Source: Terriglobia bacterium
Lineage (GTDB): Bacteria; Acidobacteriota; Terriglobia; Bryobacterales; Bryobacteraceae
Direction of reading: 5' to 3'
NCBI GenBank assembly: GCA_021324615.1
Contig: JAJPIT010000003.1
Coordinates: 1 to 64,000 of the forward strand
DNA length: 64,000 bases
The translations under genes were made by a program, and so were the position numbers. The notes below the pieces were generated by a model. It did not search any database. It was given only the letters and a program-made list of their open reading frames with translations, and was not told the origin of the DNA. This document shows, piece after piece, positions 24,673 through 32,654 of the stretch (the stretch's first letter is position 1; every line of letters begins with the position of its first letter).

Positions 24673-25986
24673 TCAGTATAATGGCCGCGCTTGGCGGAAG
24701 AGCAGGTAAACGGGAAAGCTGGCGGCGATGAGGGCGGCGGCGTACAGGCTGTGGCGCGGGTCGCTGTAGAAGGATCCCGCGACCAGGGCCAGCGCGGTGG
24801 CGAGAACCGCGGCGCTGATCCAGGGATAGCCCCAGGCGCGGAACGGCCGTTCGAGCGCCGGCTCGCGGCGGCGCAAGACGAAAAGAGCGGTGAGCGCGAA
24901 GCAGTGATTCACGATGAAAATCACGCTGGCGACGGCAATCAGCGTGCGAAACGTGCCGCTGGCCGCGAGCCCGACCGCCAGGGCGACGGTGGCCAGCAGC
25001 GCCCAATCCGGGTTGCCGCGCCCGCTCACCTCGGCCATGCGCGGCGGAAACAGGCCTCTGCGCGCCATGGCAAAGAGAATGCGCGGCGCGCAAAGCATGA
25101 CGGCGTTGATCATGGGCGGAAGAGAGATGAGGGAAAGCGCGGTGATCCAGGCGCCGCTGGATGCGCCGAACAGGCGCTGCGCGGCGGCGGCGGCCGGCAG
25201 CTTCGATCCGGCCAGCTCGCCGGGCGGCAGAACGTACACCAGCGCGGCGTTGACCAGCAGGTAAATCAGCATCACCACCGCCACGCCGCCGATCATCGAG
25301 CGCGGAAGCTGGCGCACCGGGTCCTTGATCTCTTCGGTGAAGTACAGCGCTTCGTACCAGCCGTCGTAGGTGAGCACGACCGCCTGGGCGGCGAGGATGG
25401 CGGCGACGAAAAGCGGCTCGGCGCGGATCGGCGCGGGCGCGGCCGGCCTATTTCCGCCGTAGAGAAAACAGGCGGCGACCAGCGCCAGGAAAGCGACCGC
25501 CTTGATGAGGCTGGCCATCTGCTGGACGCGGCTGCTGGCGCGGATCCCGCACCATTGCAGCGCGCCGAAGGCGGCGATCACCGCAACCGCGATCACCGAT
25601 TCTCGTCCGGCAAAGGAGGGGAAGAGCGCGGAGAAAAATTCGCTGAAGGCGACCGAGGCATAGGCGATGGCGGAGGTTTGGCCAATCCAATCCGTCCAGC
25701 CGACGGTGAATCCGATGCGATCTCCGAAGGCGCGGCGCGAAAAGACGAAATAGCCGCCGGTTTCCGGAAGCATCGTGCCGAGCTCGGTGACCGATACGGC
25801 GGCCAGCAGCGCGTAGACGCCGCCGGCAAGCCACACCGCCAGAATCAGCGGGACACTGGCAAGATGCGCGGCGACTTCGCCGGGAATGCGCAGGATTCCA
25901 ACGCCGATGACCGCCCCGACGATGACCGCGACGGCGAATCCGGCGCCGAGAACGCGAAGCAGTTTGTGGCGCGCCGCGGCGGGCAT
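24673..25986 (-). CDS. APC-superfamily amino acid permease
   Basis: Inner-membrane amino acid/cation symporter or antiporter with about twelve helices. It starts with the APC motif (VIVGAVIGVGILRIPG, substrate-binding unwound helix 1) and has the conserved YDGWYEALYFTEEIKDPVRQ region of the LAT-like branch (helix 6 and following loop). I place the start at ATG 25986 because TATTCT lies seven bases upstream; a TTG six codons earlier is possible. The stop overlaps the promoter of the downstream ArnT-like gene. Its substrate is unknown. Confidence 0.87.
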   Translation of the reverse strand: MPAAARHKLLRVLGAGFAVAVIVGAVIGVGILRIPGEVAAHLASVPLILAVWLAGGVYALLAAVSVTELGTMLPETGGYFVFSRRAFGDRIGFTVGWTDWIGQTSAIAYASVAFSEFFSALFPSFAGRESVIAVAVIAAFGALQWCGIRASSRVQQMASLIKAVAFLALVAACFLYGGNRPAAPAPIRAEPLFVAAILAAQAVVLTYDGWYEALYFTEEIKDPVRQLPRSMIGGVAVVMLIYLLVNAALVYVLPPGELAGSKLPAAAAAQRLFGASSGAWITALSLISLPPMINAVMLCAPRILFAMARRGLFPPRMAEVSGRGNPDWALLATVALAVGLAASGTFRTLIAVASVIFIVNHCFALTALFVLRRREPALERPFRAWGYPWISAAVLATALALVAGSFYSDPRHSLYAAALIAASFPVYLLFRQARPLY

Positions 25987-26031
25987 CCCCTTAAGAATAC
26001 GCAACCACGCGCCGCCGCGCCGCCCGCCGGC

Positions 26032-26571
26032 TCAACGGGCGGCCTTCCAGACCAGCACCGCGGCGCCGGCCAGAAATGCGGCGAGCGCCTCGTACTCCCG
26101 GTTGCGGATGTACAGAGACCACCGGAAATGTTGCGAACTGTTTCCGGCCAGGCGCGGCACGAACTTGGGAACGCGCCGGGCATAATCGGCGTAATCGGGA
26201 AACAGCGACCGCAGATGCTGCTCCTCCAGCTCCACCGCGGGCAGGTAGACCAGCAGGAAGACAACGGCGAAAAGCACGGCCAACTCCCAGCGCCGCGCGG
26301 CGATCGCGAATCCGGCGGCGGCCGCCAGCGTACCCAGATAGAGAGGATTGCGGACGTGCGCGTAGGGACCGCTGGCGGCGAGCGCGAGATTCTTTTCCAG
26401 ATGCCCCGCGGCCCAGGCGCGCAGAGCGAGCCCGGCGAGCGAAACGGGCAATCCCGCTTCCAGCGATGTCCGGGTGGGCGCGGAAAACCAGACGAACGCC
26501 GCCACCAGAAGAAATCCGAAGGGCACGCGGAGCCTGGCCACCGCATCCGCATACGGCTTGGGAAAACTCAC
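26032..26571 (-). CDS. Isoprenylcysteine carboxyl methyltransferase-like membrane protein
   Basis: Small integral membrane methyltransferase-like protein (about 179 aa, four to five helices) of the ICMT/PEMT/NnrU type. The diagnostic segment GPYAHVRNPLYLGTL is followed by EEQHLRSLFPDYADY and VPKF, the SAM- and substrate-binding signature. I choose GTG 26571, which overlaps the waaC stop as GTGA; GTG 26580 gives three more residues. Coupling to waaC suggests a role in envelope lipid or saccharide methylation, but this is inference. Confidence 0.8.
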   Translation of the reverse strand: MSFPKPYADAVARLRVPFGFLLVAAFVWFSAPTRTSLEAGLPVSLAGLALRAWAAGHLEKNLALAASGPYAHVRNPLYLGTLAAAAGFAIAARRWELAVLFAVVFLLVYLPAVELEEQHLRSLFPDYADYARRVPKFVPRLAGNSSQHFRWSLYIRNREYEALAAFLAGAAVLVWKAAR

Positions 26572-27506
26572 GCCGGGCACACCGCCGCGGCCAGCGCCTC
26601 GGCGACCATGGCGGGCGTGATGGCGCGCATGTCGTGATCGGGCGCGTTGCGCTTATACGTGGTGGAGGCGGCCGGGCTGCGCAGAACGCGCAGCGATCCG
26701 CCGTAGGGACCGTTGCGCGCGGGATCGGTGGGGCCGAAAATGGCCACGCCGGGTTTTGACAGCGCGGCGGCCAGATGCATCGGGCCGCTATCCACGCCGA
26801 CGACGGCATGCGCCAGGCGCGTGGCGTGAATCAATCCCCGCAGCCCGGAAAGATGAACGTGCGCTCCGCGAATCGATTCCAGCGACGGCGCGGCTTCCGG
26901 CGGCCCGTTGACCACCAGCGGCACGTCCAGGCGCGCGGCGAGTTCCTGGTAATATTCGACCGGCCATTGCTTCGATCCCCACCCGGCCAGGGGGCTGGCG
27001 AGCACGAATTTTTCCCGCGGCAGCTCTCCTTCGGGGGATCCGGCCGGGATGGGGAAGACGCGCAGAAGGCTGGAGGCGCCGGCGGCTGCCGCCAGCTCCA
27101 GATTGCGCTCCACCACATGAGCCGAGCCGGTGAGGATTTCGCTGGAATAGAACAGCGCTGCCCACCGCTCCCAGGCTTGCGACCGATGCAGCCCCACGAT
27201 CCGGTCGGCGCGCGAGGCCGCGGCCACCATCGCCGATTGCAGCAGGCCCTGAAAATCCACCGCCAGATCGAAGCGCCGCGCGCGGAGCTTGCGCCAGGCC
27301 CGGCGGATGCCCCGCACGGTGCGCTCCAGCGGGATCACCTCATCGACGAAAGGATTGCCTTCAAGCAGCGGCATCCATCGCGGCCGGATGACCCACGTCA
27401 CATGGCTGCCGGGAAAACCATGCTTCAGGCTGGCGGCCCCGGGGAGCGCGTGAATCACGTCGCCCATCGCGCCGAGCCTGACCACCAGGATGCGAAACGT
27501 GTCCAT
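26568..27506 (-). CDS. waaC: LPS heptosyltransferase I-like (GT9 family)
   Basis: Adds heptose to the LPS inner core at the cytoplasmic face. The 312-aa protein has the GT9 N-terminal pattern ILVVRLGAMGDVIHALPGAA and the C-terminal nucleotide-sugar site VVGVDSGPMHLAAAL followed by AIFGPTDPARNGP. It is third in the waaF-(NTase-like)-waaC-ICMT-like operon. Assignment to WaaC rather than WaaF rests on the MGDVIHALP sequence and the lower similarity to the neighbouring WaaF. Confidence 0.88.
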   Translation of the reverse strand: MDTFRILVVRLGAMGDVIHALPGAASLKHGFPGSHVTWVIRPRWMPLLEGNPFVDEVIPLERTVRGIRRAWRKLRARRFDLAVDFQGLLQSAMVAAASRADRIVGLHRSQAWERWAALFYSSEILTGSAHVVERNLELAAAAGASSLLRVFPIPAGSPEGELPREKFVLASPLAGWGSKQWPVEYYQELAARLDVPLVVNGPPEAAPSLESIRGAHVHLSGLRGLIHATRLAHAVVGVDSGPMHLAAALSKPGVAIFGPTDPARNGPYGGSLRVLRSPAASTTYKRNAPDHDMRAITPAMVAEALAAAVCPA

Positions 27507-27512
27507 CCGGAT

Positions 27513-27860
27513 TTACGACGCCGCGGCGGCTCTCTGCCGCTCGCGCACGCGCCGCGCCAGGCGCTGAAAACGCGCGGCGTCTTCCTGTTCGAAACAAATT
27601 TGCGGAGCGATGTTGGCTTCCGTTACGTAATCGACCACGCGAAGTCCGGCGACCAGCTCGGCACGCGCCCGCGAGGGAAGCAGCGGATCGGCCGGCGAGG
27701 CGATGGCGACCAGCAGCTTGGCCCCGCCCGGCTTGACCTGCGCCAGCCGTTCGGCGTGCTCGGCCAGCAGCGGGTCGAAATAGCCGCGGACCACGATGGC
27801 GCCGGCGGCGGCAAGACGAAGCGCCTCCTGCTCGCCCACGATTTTAGTTCGCGTATCCAT
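27513..27860 (-). CDS. Degenerate nucleotidyltransferase-fold protein between heptosyltransferase genes
   Basis: A 115-aa protein resembling the adenylyltransferase half of HldE/RfaE. The segment VVRGYFDPLLAEHAERLAQV (residues 23-42) aligns with the G-x-FD-x-LH-x-GH-x-x-L motif of the cytidylyltransferase fold, and KLLVAIASPADPLLP with the next strand and loop. The HxGH nucleotide-binding histidines are not both present: the first is replaced, and the conserved Gly before the second is Glu. The C-terminal ISSTR-like motif is also missing. It has a good ribosome site (AGGAG) and lies seven bases after waaF and six before waaC, so it is kept in the operon. Catalytic activity looks doubtful. Confidence 0.65.
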   Translation of the reverse strand: MDTRTKIVGEQEALRLAAAGAIVVRGYFDPLLAEHAERLAQVKPGGAKLLVAIASPADPLLPSRARAELVAGLRVVDYVTEANIAPQICFEQEDAARFQRLARRVRERQRAAAAS

Positions 27861-27867
27861 CTTTCTC

Positions 27868-28875
27868 CTATTTGACCAGTTCGAGCGCGGCCCGCGCCAC
27901 CCGCGCCGGCTCGACGCGCGTCATGCAGCGGTGATCAATGGGGCATTCGCGCTTGAGGCAGGGGCTGCACTCCACCGGCTCGCGAACGATGCGCGCCAGC
28001 GGTCCGGCCGGCCCCGTGGCGATCGGATCCGTCGCGCCGAAAACGGCCACCGTCGGCACGCCCAGCGCGGAGGCGATGTGCATGGCGCCGGAGTCATTGG
28101 TCAGATAAACGCGGCAGGCGGCGGCCAGATCGATAAATTCAGAAAGCGAGGTTTCTCCCGCGAAGTTCTTGACCGGACCGCGAATCGCCGCGGCCACGCC
28201 GGCGCACAGATCACGCTCGTCCTTCGATCCGAAGATGGCGACCGCCGCGCGGAGCTCGCCCGCAACCTGATTGGCCGCTTCGGCGAATCGCTCCGGGGGC
28301 CAGCGCTTGGCCGATCCGAACGCCGCGCCGGGGCTGACGCCGATCACCGTCTCGCCCAGGCCGAGCTTGCGAAATCGCCCGCGGCCCGCCTCGCGCGCCT
28401 CCCGCGCTCCCTCGAGCCGGATCGCGCCGCTTTCCGGAATCCGGTCCAAAATGCCGGCCCGCCGCAGCAGTTCCAGATAATAGAACCGCTCGTGCGGGCC
28501 TTTTGGCGGCGTCTGGACCGCGCGCGTCAACAGAAAACCGCGCCCGTCGCGGGCGTAGCCGATCCGCTCCGGGATTTCCGCCAGGCAGGCGAGCGCCGCC
28601 GCCTCAAAGGCGTTCTGCAACAGAATCGCGGCATCGAAACCCTCGCGGCGCAGCGCGCGCGCGGCGCGAAATTTTTCAGTGAACGTACGGGCCGTGTAGG
28701 GAATCAGCCGGTTGCAGAACGGCTCCCTGCGATACAGATCCGCAACCCACGGTTTGGCCAGGATGGCGATCTCCGCGCGCGGAAATTTTTCGCGCAGAGC
28801 GCGCAGCGCCGGCAGCGACATCACCGCGTCGCCCACCCAATTGGTCGCCCGCACCAGAATTTTTTCAAATGGCAC
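27868..28875 (-). CDS. waaF: LPS heptosyltransferase II (GT9 family)
   Basis: Transfers the second heptose to the LPS inner core. The 335-aa sequence has VRATNWVGDAVMSLPALRAL at the N-terminus, GVSPGAAFGSAKRWPPERFA in the linker, YLTNDSGAMHIASALGVPTVA at the donor site and the cysteine-bearing CSPCLKRECPIDHRCM near the C-terminus, all typical of WaaF. The start is GTG 28875 with GGAAG upstream. It leads the minus-strand operon and shares a symmetric -10 region with the divergent nfeD-like gene. Confidence 0.93.
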   Translation of the reverse strand: MPFEKILVRATNWVGDAVMSLPALRALREKFPRAEIAILAKPWVADLYRREPFCNRLIPYTARTFTEKFRAARALRREGFDAAILLQNAFEAAALACLAEIPERIGYARDGRGFLLTRAVQTPPKGPHERFYYLELLRRAGILDRIPESGAIRLEGAREAREAGRGRFRKLGLGETVIGVSPGAAFGSAKRWPPERFAEAANQVAGELRAAVAIFGSKDERDLCAGVAAAIRGPVKNFAGETSLSEFIDLAAACRVYLTNDSGAMHIASALGVPTVAVFGATDPIATGPAGPLARIVREPVECSPCLKRECPIDHRCMTRVEPARVARAALELVK

Positions 28876-28901
28876 GTTCGTCTTCCAGGGTAACCCAGCG
28901 C

Positions 28902-28908
28902 TATTCTA
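28902..28908. promoter_or_regulatory. Symmetric -10 element shared by waaF and the nfeD-like gene
   Basis: TATTCTA reads as TATTCT on the plus strand (28902-28907) and as TAGAAT on the minus strand (28908-28903). The predicted starts give a leader of about nine bases for the plus-strand gene (ATG 28923) and about 21 bases for waaF (GTG 28875). The intergenic gap is only 47 bases, so both promoters must lie in it or in the flanking coding sequence. Confidence 0.4.
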
Positions 28909-28922
28909 GGTACGGGACGCGT

Positions 28923-30191
28923 ATGAGCATCCGGGCCATGGTTCTGGCGTTCTCCGCCCTGCCGCTATGGGCGGCGCCGAAGATCATTGCCGTGAATGTC
29001 GACGGGATGATTCATCCGGTCACGGCGGAAATCCTCAAGCACGCGATCGCGGAAGCGGAGCGCGAAAACGCGGCGGCGGTCCTGCTGCGGCTGAACACGC
29101 CCGGCGGTCTGCTCGACGCCAGCCGCGAGATCACCTCGGCGATGATCGCCTCGCGCGCGCCGGTGATCGCCTACGTCACCCCGAGCGGCGGCCGCGCGGC
29201 TTCGGCTGGATTCTTTCTGCTGGAAGCGGCCGATGTGGCGGCGATGGCGGCCGGCACCAATACCGGCGCGGCCTCGCCCGTGCTGCTCGAAGGCCAGATG
29301 GATGACGTGATGCGCAAGAAGGTCGAAAACGACGCCTCGGCCTGGCTGCGCAGCATCGTCCTCAAGCGCGGGCGCAACGCCGACGAAGCGGAAAAAGCGG
29401 TTCGCGAAGCCAAGTCGTGGACCGACAGGGAAGCCCTGAACGATCATCTGGCCGACCTGATCGAGCCGGATGAAGCGGCGCTGCTGGCCGCGCTCGACGG
29501 CCGCCGGATCACCCGCTTCGACGGGCGGACTGAGATCCTGCGCACGGCCGGGGCTGAGGTGGCGGCCTACGAGGAAACCGCGCGGGAGCGGATCATCGGC
29601 GCGGTCGCCGATCCGAACCTCGCCTTCATTCTGCTGGTGCTCGGCGCGCTGGGCATCTACGTGGAGTTCAGCTCGCCGGGATTGATTCTGCCGGGGATCG
29701 CGGGCGCGATTCTGGTGCTGCTCGGATTGTCGGGGCTGGCGGTGCTGCCGATCAACTGGATCGGCGCGGCGCTGCTGATCCTGGCGATTGTGCTGTTCGC
29801 GCTGGAAGCGAAGTTCGCCTCGCACGGAATCCTGGGAGCCGGCGGCGCGGTTTCGATGATTTTGGGCGCGCTGCTGCTGATCAACGGCCCGCCGGAGCTG
29901 CGCATCCATCTTTCCACCGCGCTGGCCGTGACGCTGCCCTTCGCGGCCATCACCATGTTTCTGGTGACGCTGGTGGTGCGTGCGCGGCGCAACAAGGCTC
30001 TGCTGGCCGACGGCGGCGTATTGAACGAGATCGGGCAGGCGCGGACGGCGCTCGATCCGGCGGGCAAGGTTTTCGTCCACGGAGAATATTGGGACGCCCT
30101 GTCGGATCAGCCGGTCCAGGCGGGTGCCGAAGTCCGCGTCGTCGCGCGGGATGGAATGAGGCTGAAAGTCGAGCCGGCGAAAAAGGATTAG
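28923..30191 (+). CDS. NfeD-family membrane serine protease (ClpP-like fold)
   Basis: Membrane-bound protease of the SppA/NfeD group that usually acts on stomatin-type partners. After a signal segment (MVLAFSALPLWA) a ClpP-like domain follows, with VLLRLNTPGGLLDASREIT and the nucleophile region PSGGRAASAGFFLLEAADV. Four hydrophobic helices come next (about 230-350), then a C-terminal OB-fold NfeD domain (GEYWDALSDQPVQAGAEVRV). ATG 28923 is preferred; the frame to 28869 runs into waaF and lacks a signal sequence. No slipin/stomatin gene is adjacent, which is less usual. Confidence 0.9.
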   Translation: MSIRAMVLAFSALPLWAAPKIIAVNVDGMIHPVTAEILKHAIAEAERENAAAVLLRLNTPGGLLDASREITSAMIASRAPVIAYVTPSGGRAASAGFFLLEAADVAAMAAGTNTGAASPVLLEGQMDDVMRKKVENDASAWLRSIVLKRGRNADEAEKAVREAKSWTDREALNDHLADLIEPDEAALLAALDGRRITRFDGRTEILRTAGAEVAAYEETARERIIGAVADPNLAFILLVLGALGIYVEFSSPGLILPGIAGAILVLLGLSGLAVLPINWIGAALLILAIVLFALEAKFASHGILGAGGAVSMILGALLLINGPPELRIHLSTALAVTLPFAAITMFLVTLVVRARRNKALLADGGVLNEIGQARTALDPAGKVFVHGEYWDALSDQPVQAGAEVRVVARDGMRLKVEPAKKD

Positions 30192-30198
30192 CTGCTTT

Positions 30199-30223
30199 CC
30201 GGCGGTCTCGCTAGGGCCGCCGG
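30199..30223. terminator. Possible hairpin at convergent ends of nfeD-like and ctpA genes
   Basis: CCGGCGG (30199-30205) and CCGCCGG (30217-30223) form a seven-pair stem whose loop contains the stop codon of the minus-strand peptidase gene. There is no T-run on either side, so it would be at most an inefficient or factor-assisted terminator. Confidence 0.3.
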
Positions 30224-31668
30224 GCGAGTTTCTTCAGCGCTTCCTGCACCACCGGATCGCGCTGCAACTCGATCCGGTCGCCGGCGGCGACACTGACGCC
30301 GAGGGTGAGAATTTCCTGCTTCAGCCGGCTCTGGATCCAATCGCGATGGCTCAGCCATTCATTCACTCCGGGCTGGATGCGGCGTTCGGAAAGAAATGTC
30401 TTCAGCTCATCCAGCATCTGCGGGGTCACTTCGAAATCTTCCTTCACCTGGTGCGAGCGGATATACTCGCCCGCGAACACGGTAAGCGATCCGCTGGCGT
30501 CCAGCACCATTTTCAGGCGGTCCATTTCGGGCGGCGGAACGACTTCATCGGGCTGGATGCCGCCTCCGCCGCGCACCGGCCGGCCGGAGTCGGTTTTATA
30601 AACCCCATTCAGCGCGCGCGTCGGCTCCTCGAGCGTGCCGCCCTGGAGCGGATGCTGGATGGAGCGGCCGCTCGGGGTGTAATAAAACGCGACGGTGAGC
30701 GCGACGCCGGTGTCGTGCGACAGCGGATAGACGCTCTGCACCAGTCCTTTTCCGTAGCTGGGCTCGCCCAGCACGAGGGCGCGGTCGTGATCCTGCAAGG
30801 CGCCGGTGACGATCTCGGAGGCGCTGGCGGTTCTGGCGTTGATCAGAACGGCGAGCGGAAACTGGTAGGGCTTGGCGTCCTTGGCGACGCGCACCTCTTC
30901 CGTCTTCTTGGTGCGGCCCTTCACCGTGAAAATCAACTGATCCGGCTGGAGGAACAGGGACGCCGTCTCCACCGCCGCCTCCACGGCTCCGCCCGGATTA
31001 TTGCGCAGATCGAGAATCAGCCCTTTCAGTTTTTCGCCGCCGAGTTTTTCGATCGTCTCCCGGATCAACTTGCCGGTGTTCTCGTCAAAGCTGGTGACGC
31101 GCAGGTAGCCGATATCGCCGTCCAGGGTGAAGGACCGGTCGACGCTGGGCGACTGCATGATCTCCGGCGTCAGCGTCATTTCCAGCAGCTTCGCGTTTCC
31201 CGGGCGCCGGACCAGAATCGACGCCGGCCGTTGCCGCGCCTGGCCCAGCAGTTGCACCAACTGCTCGAATTCCAGCCGCGCCAGAACGTACCCGTTAATC
31301 GCCAGAATCTCGTCGCCGGGCGAAAGTCCGGCCTTGGCGGAGGGAGTGCCCGGCAGGGCTTGCAGCACGATCACCCGCCCGGGCAGAACGCTGACGATGC
31401 TGCCGAATCCCTTCTGCTCGCTTTTTTCCATCTGCTTCAACTGCGCGAACTGATCGGGATCGAAAAATGTCGAGTGGGGATCGAGCGTGCGCAGCATCCC
31501 GGGAATCGCGCCCTGATAAAAGGCGACAGCGGGATCCACCGGATCGGCCTCCTGTTCGCTGGCGGCTACGAATACGTCGATGACCTTTTTCAGATCGGCC
31601 GCGGTCTTGCCGGCCGGGTCGGGATTGTCGGCGGCGAGAATACAAAGGAGCAGCGCGTGAAGGAGCAT
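30211..31668 (-). CDS. S41 C-terminal processing peptidase (CtpA/Prc type)
   Basis: Periplasmic serine protease with a Ser/Lys dyad. The N-terminal signal sequence is short (MLLHALLLCILAA). A PDZ domain follows at about 85-165 (GLSPGDEILAINGY), then the S41 core with LRNNPGGAVEAAV. The catalytic serine is Ser284 in ARTASASEIVTGAL and the lysine is Lys307 in GEPSYGKGLVQS. The C-terminal 100 residues are helical. It begins eight bases after ddl and is the last gene of the arginase-ddl-ctpA operon, which fits a role in peptidoglycan hydrolase turnover. Confidence 0.92.
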   Translation of the reverse strand: MLLHALLLCILAADNPDPAGKTAADLKKVIDVFVAASEQEADPVDPAVAFYQGAIPGMLRTLDPHSTFFDPDQFAQLKQMEKSEQKGFGSIVSVLPGRVIVLQALPGTPSAKAGLSPGDEILAINGYVLARLEFEQLVQLLGQARQRPASILVRRPGNAKLLEMTLTPEIMQSPSVDRSFTLDGDIGYLRVTSFDENTGKLIRETIEKLGGEKLKGLILDLRNNPGGAVEAAVETASLFLQPDQLIFTVKGRTKKTEEVRVAKDAKPYQFPLAVLINARTASASEIVTGALQDHDRALVLGEPSYGKGLVQSVYPLSHDTGVALTVAFYYTPSGRSIQHPLQGGTLEEPTRALNGVYKTDSGRPVRGGGGIQPDEVVPPPEMDRLKMVLDASGSLTVFAGEYIRSHQVKEDFEVTPQMLDELKTFLSERRIQPGVNEWLSHRDWIQSRLKQEILTLGVSVAAGDRIELQRDPVVQEALKKLARRP

Positions 31669-31676
31669 GAGGGAAC

Positions 31677-32654
31677 CTACCGGCTGTAACGCGTCGACTG
31701 CTTTTGCCGATGCCGCTCGACCGCCAGCTCAATCAGCCGGTCGATCAGCTTCGGATAGGCGAGGCCGCTCGCTTCCCACATTTTCGGATACATGCTGATG
31801 GATGTAAACCCGGGAATGGTGTTGATCTCGTTGATAAAGAATCTGCCCGTCGCTTCCTCCATCAGAAAATCGACGCGCGCCATGCCTTCGCAATCCACCG
31901 CCCGGTAGCATTCGACCGCGAGGCGCTGCACTTCGGCGGTTTGCTTCGGCGATAAATGCGCGGGCAGAACTGTTTCCGCCTGATTGAGAAGATATTTGTC
32001 CTCGTAATCGTAAAACTCGCGCGAGGGAAGAATTTCGCAGGGGACCGCCGCGACGGGGTCGTCGTTTCCCAGCACGGAGCACTCAAATTCCCGGCCCTTT
32101 ATGCCTCGCTCGATCAGGATTTTCCGGTCGAATTGCGCGGCCAGCTCCAGCGCGGCGGCCAGTTCCTCGCAATTTTTCGCCTTGGAAATTCCCACCGAAG
32201 ATCCCAAGTTCGCCGGTTTGACGAATACCGGAAAGGGGAGTTTTCCGCAGAGCTCGCGCGGGTCGAACCGGCCGCGGCGCACCGCCACATAATCGGCGAC
32301 GGGCAGACCGCGTTCCCGCATCAGCCGCTTCATGACTTCCTTATCCATGGAAACCGCCGAGGCGAGCACGCCCGCGCCGACGTAGGGGAGATCCGCCAGT
32401 TCGAGCAGACCCTGCACGGTTCCATCCTCGCCGAAGGTGCCGTGCAGCACGGGAAAGACGACGTCGATTCCGGGATTTCCGCCAGGCTCGGGCCGGATTG
32501 CGCGCGGCTCCCAGCGGCCGTCCTTGGTGATGAAGATCGGCTCGACCTCGTAGCGCTGGCGGTCGAGCGCCGCCAGGATCGATTCGGCCGAGCGCAGCGA
32601 CACCTCGTGTTCGCCGGTCCGTCCTCCATAAATCACCGCGACTCTGGTCTTCAC
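31677..32654 (-). CDS. ddl: D-alanine--D-alanine ligase
   Basis: ATP-grasp enzyme making the D-Ala-D-Ala dipeptide for peptidoglycan. The GTG at 32654 overlaps the arginase stop (GTGA) and gives 325 aa beginning VKTRVAVIYGGRTGEHEVSL. FPVLHGTFGEDGTVQGLLE, PVFVKPANLGSSVGISK and the metal-binding NEINTIPGFTSISMYPKM are the classical family motifs. The open frame continues far upstream inside the arginase gene and has no meaning there. Confidence 0.96.
   Translation of the reverse strand: MKTRVAVIYGGRTGEHEVSLRSAESILAALDRQRYEVEPIFITKDGRWEPRAIRPEPGGNPGIDVVFPVLHGTFGEDGTVQGLLELADLPYVGAGVLASAVSMDKEVMKRLMRERGLPVADYVAVRRGRFDPRELCGKLPFPVFVKPANLGSSVGISKAKNCEELAAALELAAQFDRKILIERGIKGREFECSVLGNDDPVAAVPCEILPSREFYDYEDKYLLNQAETVLPAHLSPKQTAEVQRLAVECYRAVDCEGMARVDFLMEEATGRFFINEINTIPGFTSISMYPKMWEASGLAYPKLIDRLIELAVERHRQKQSTRYSR

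Noticed and set aside
23247-26637. Two very long plus-strand open frames (23247-24731 and 24691-26637) opposite the ArnT-like, APC and ICMT-like genes
   Set aside because: They are antisense shadows caused by high GC at third positions: the translations are rich in Arg, Gly, Gln and Glu with no domain, while the minus strand encodes clear membrane proteins.
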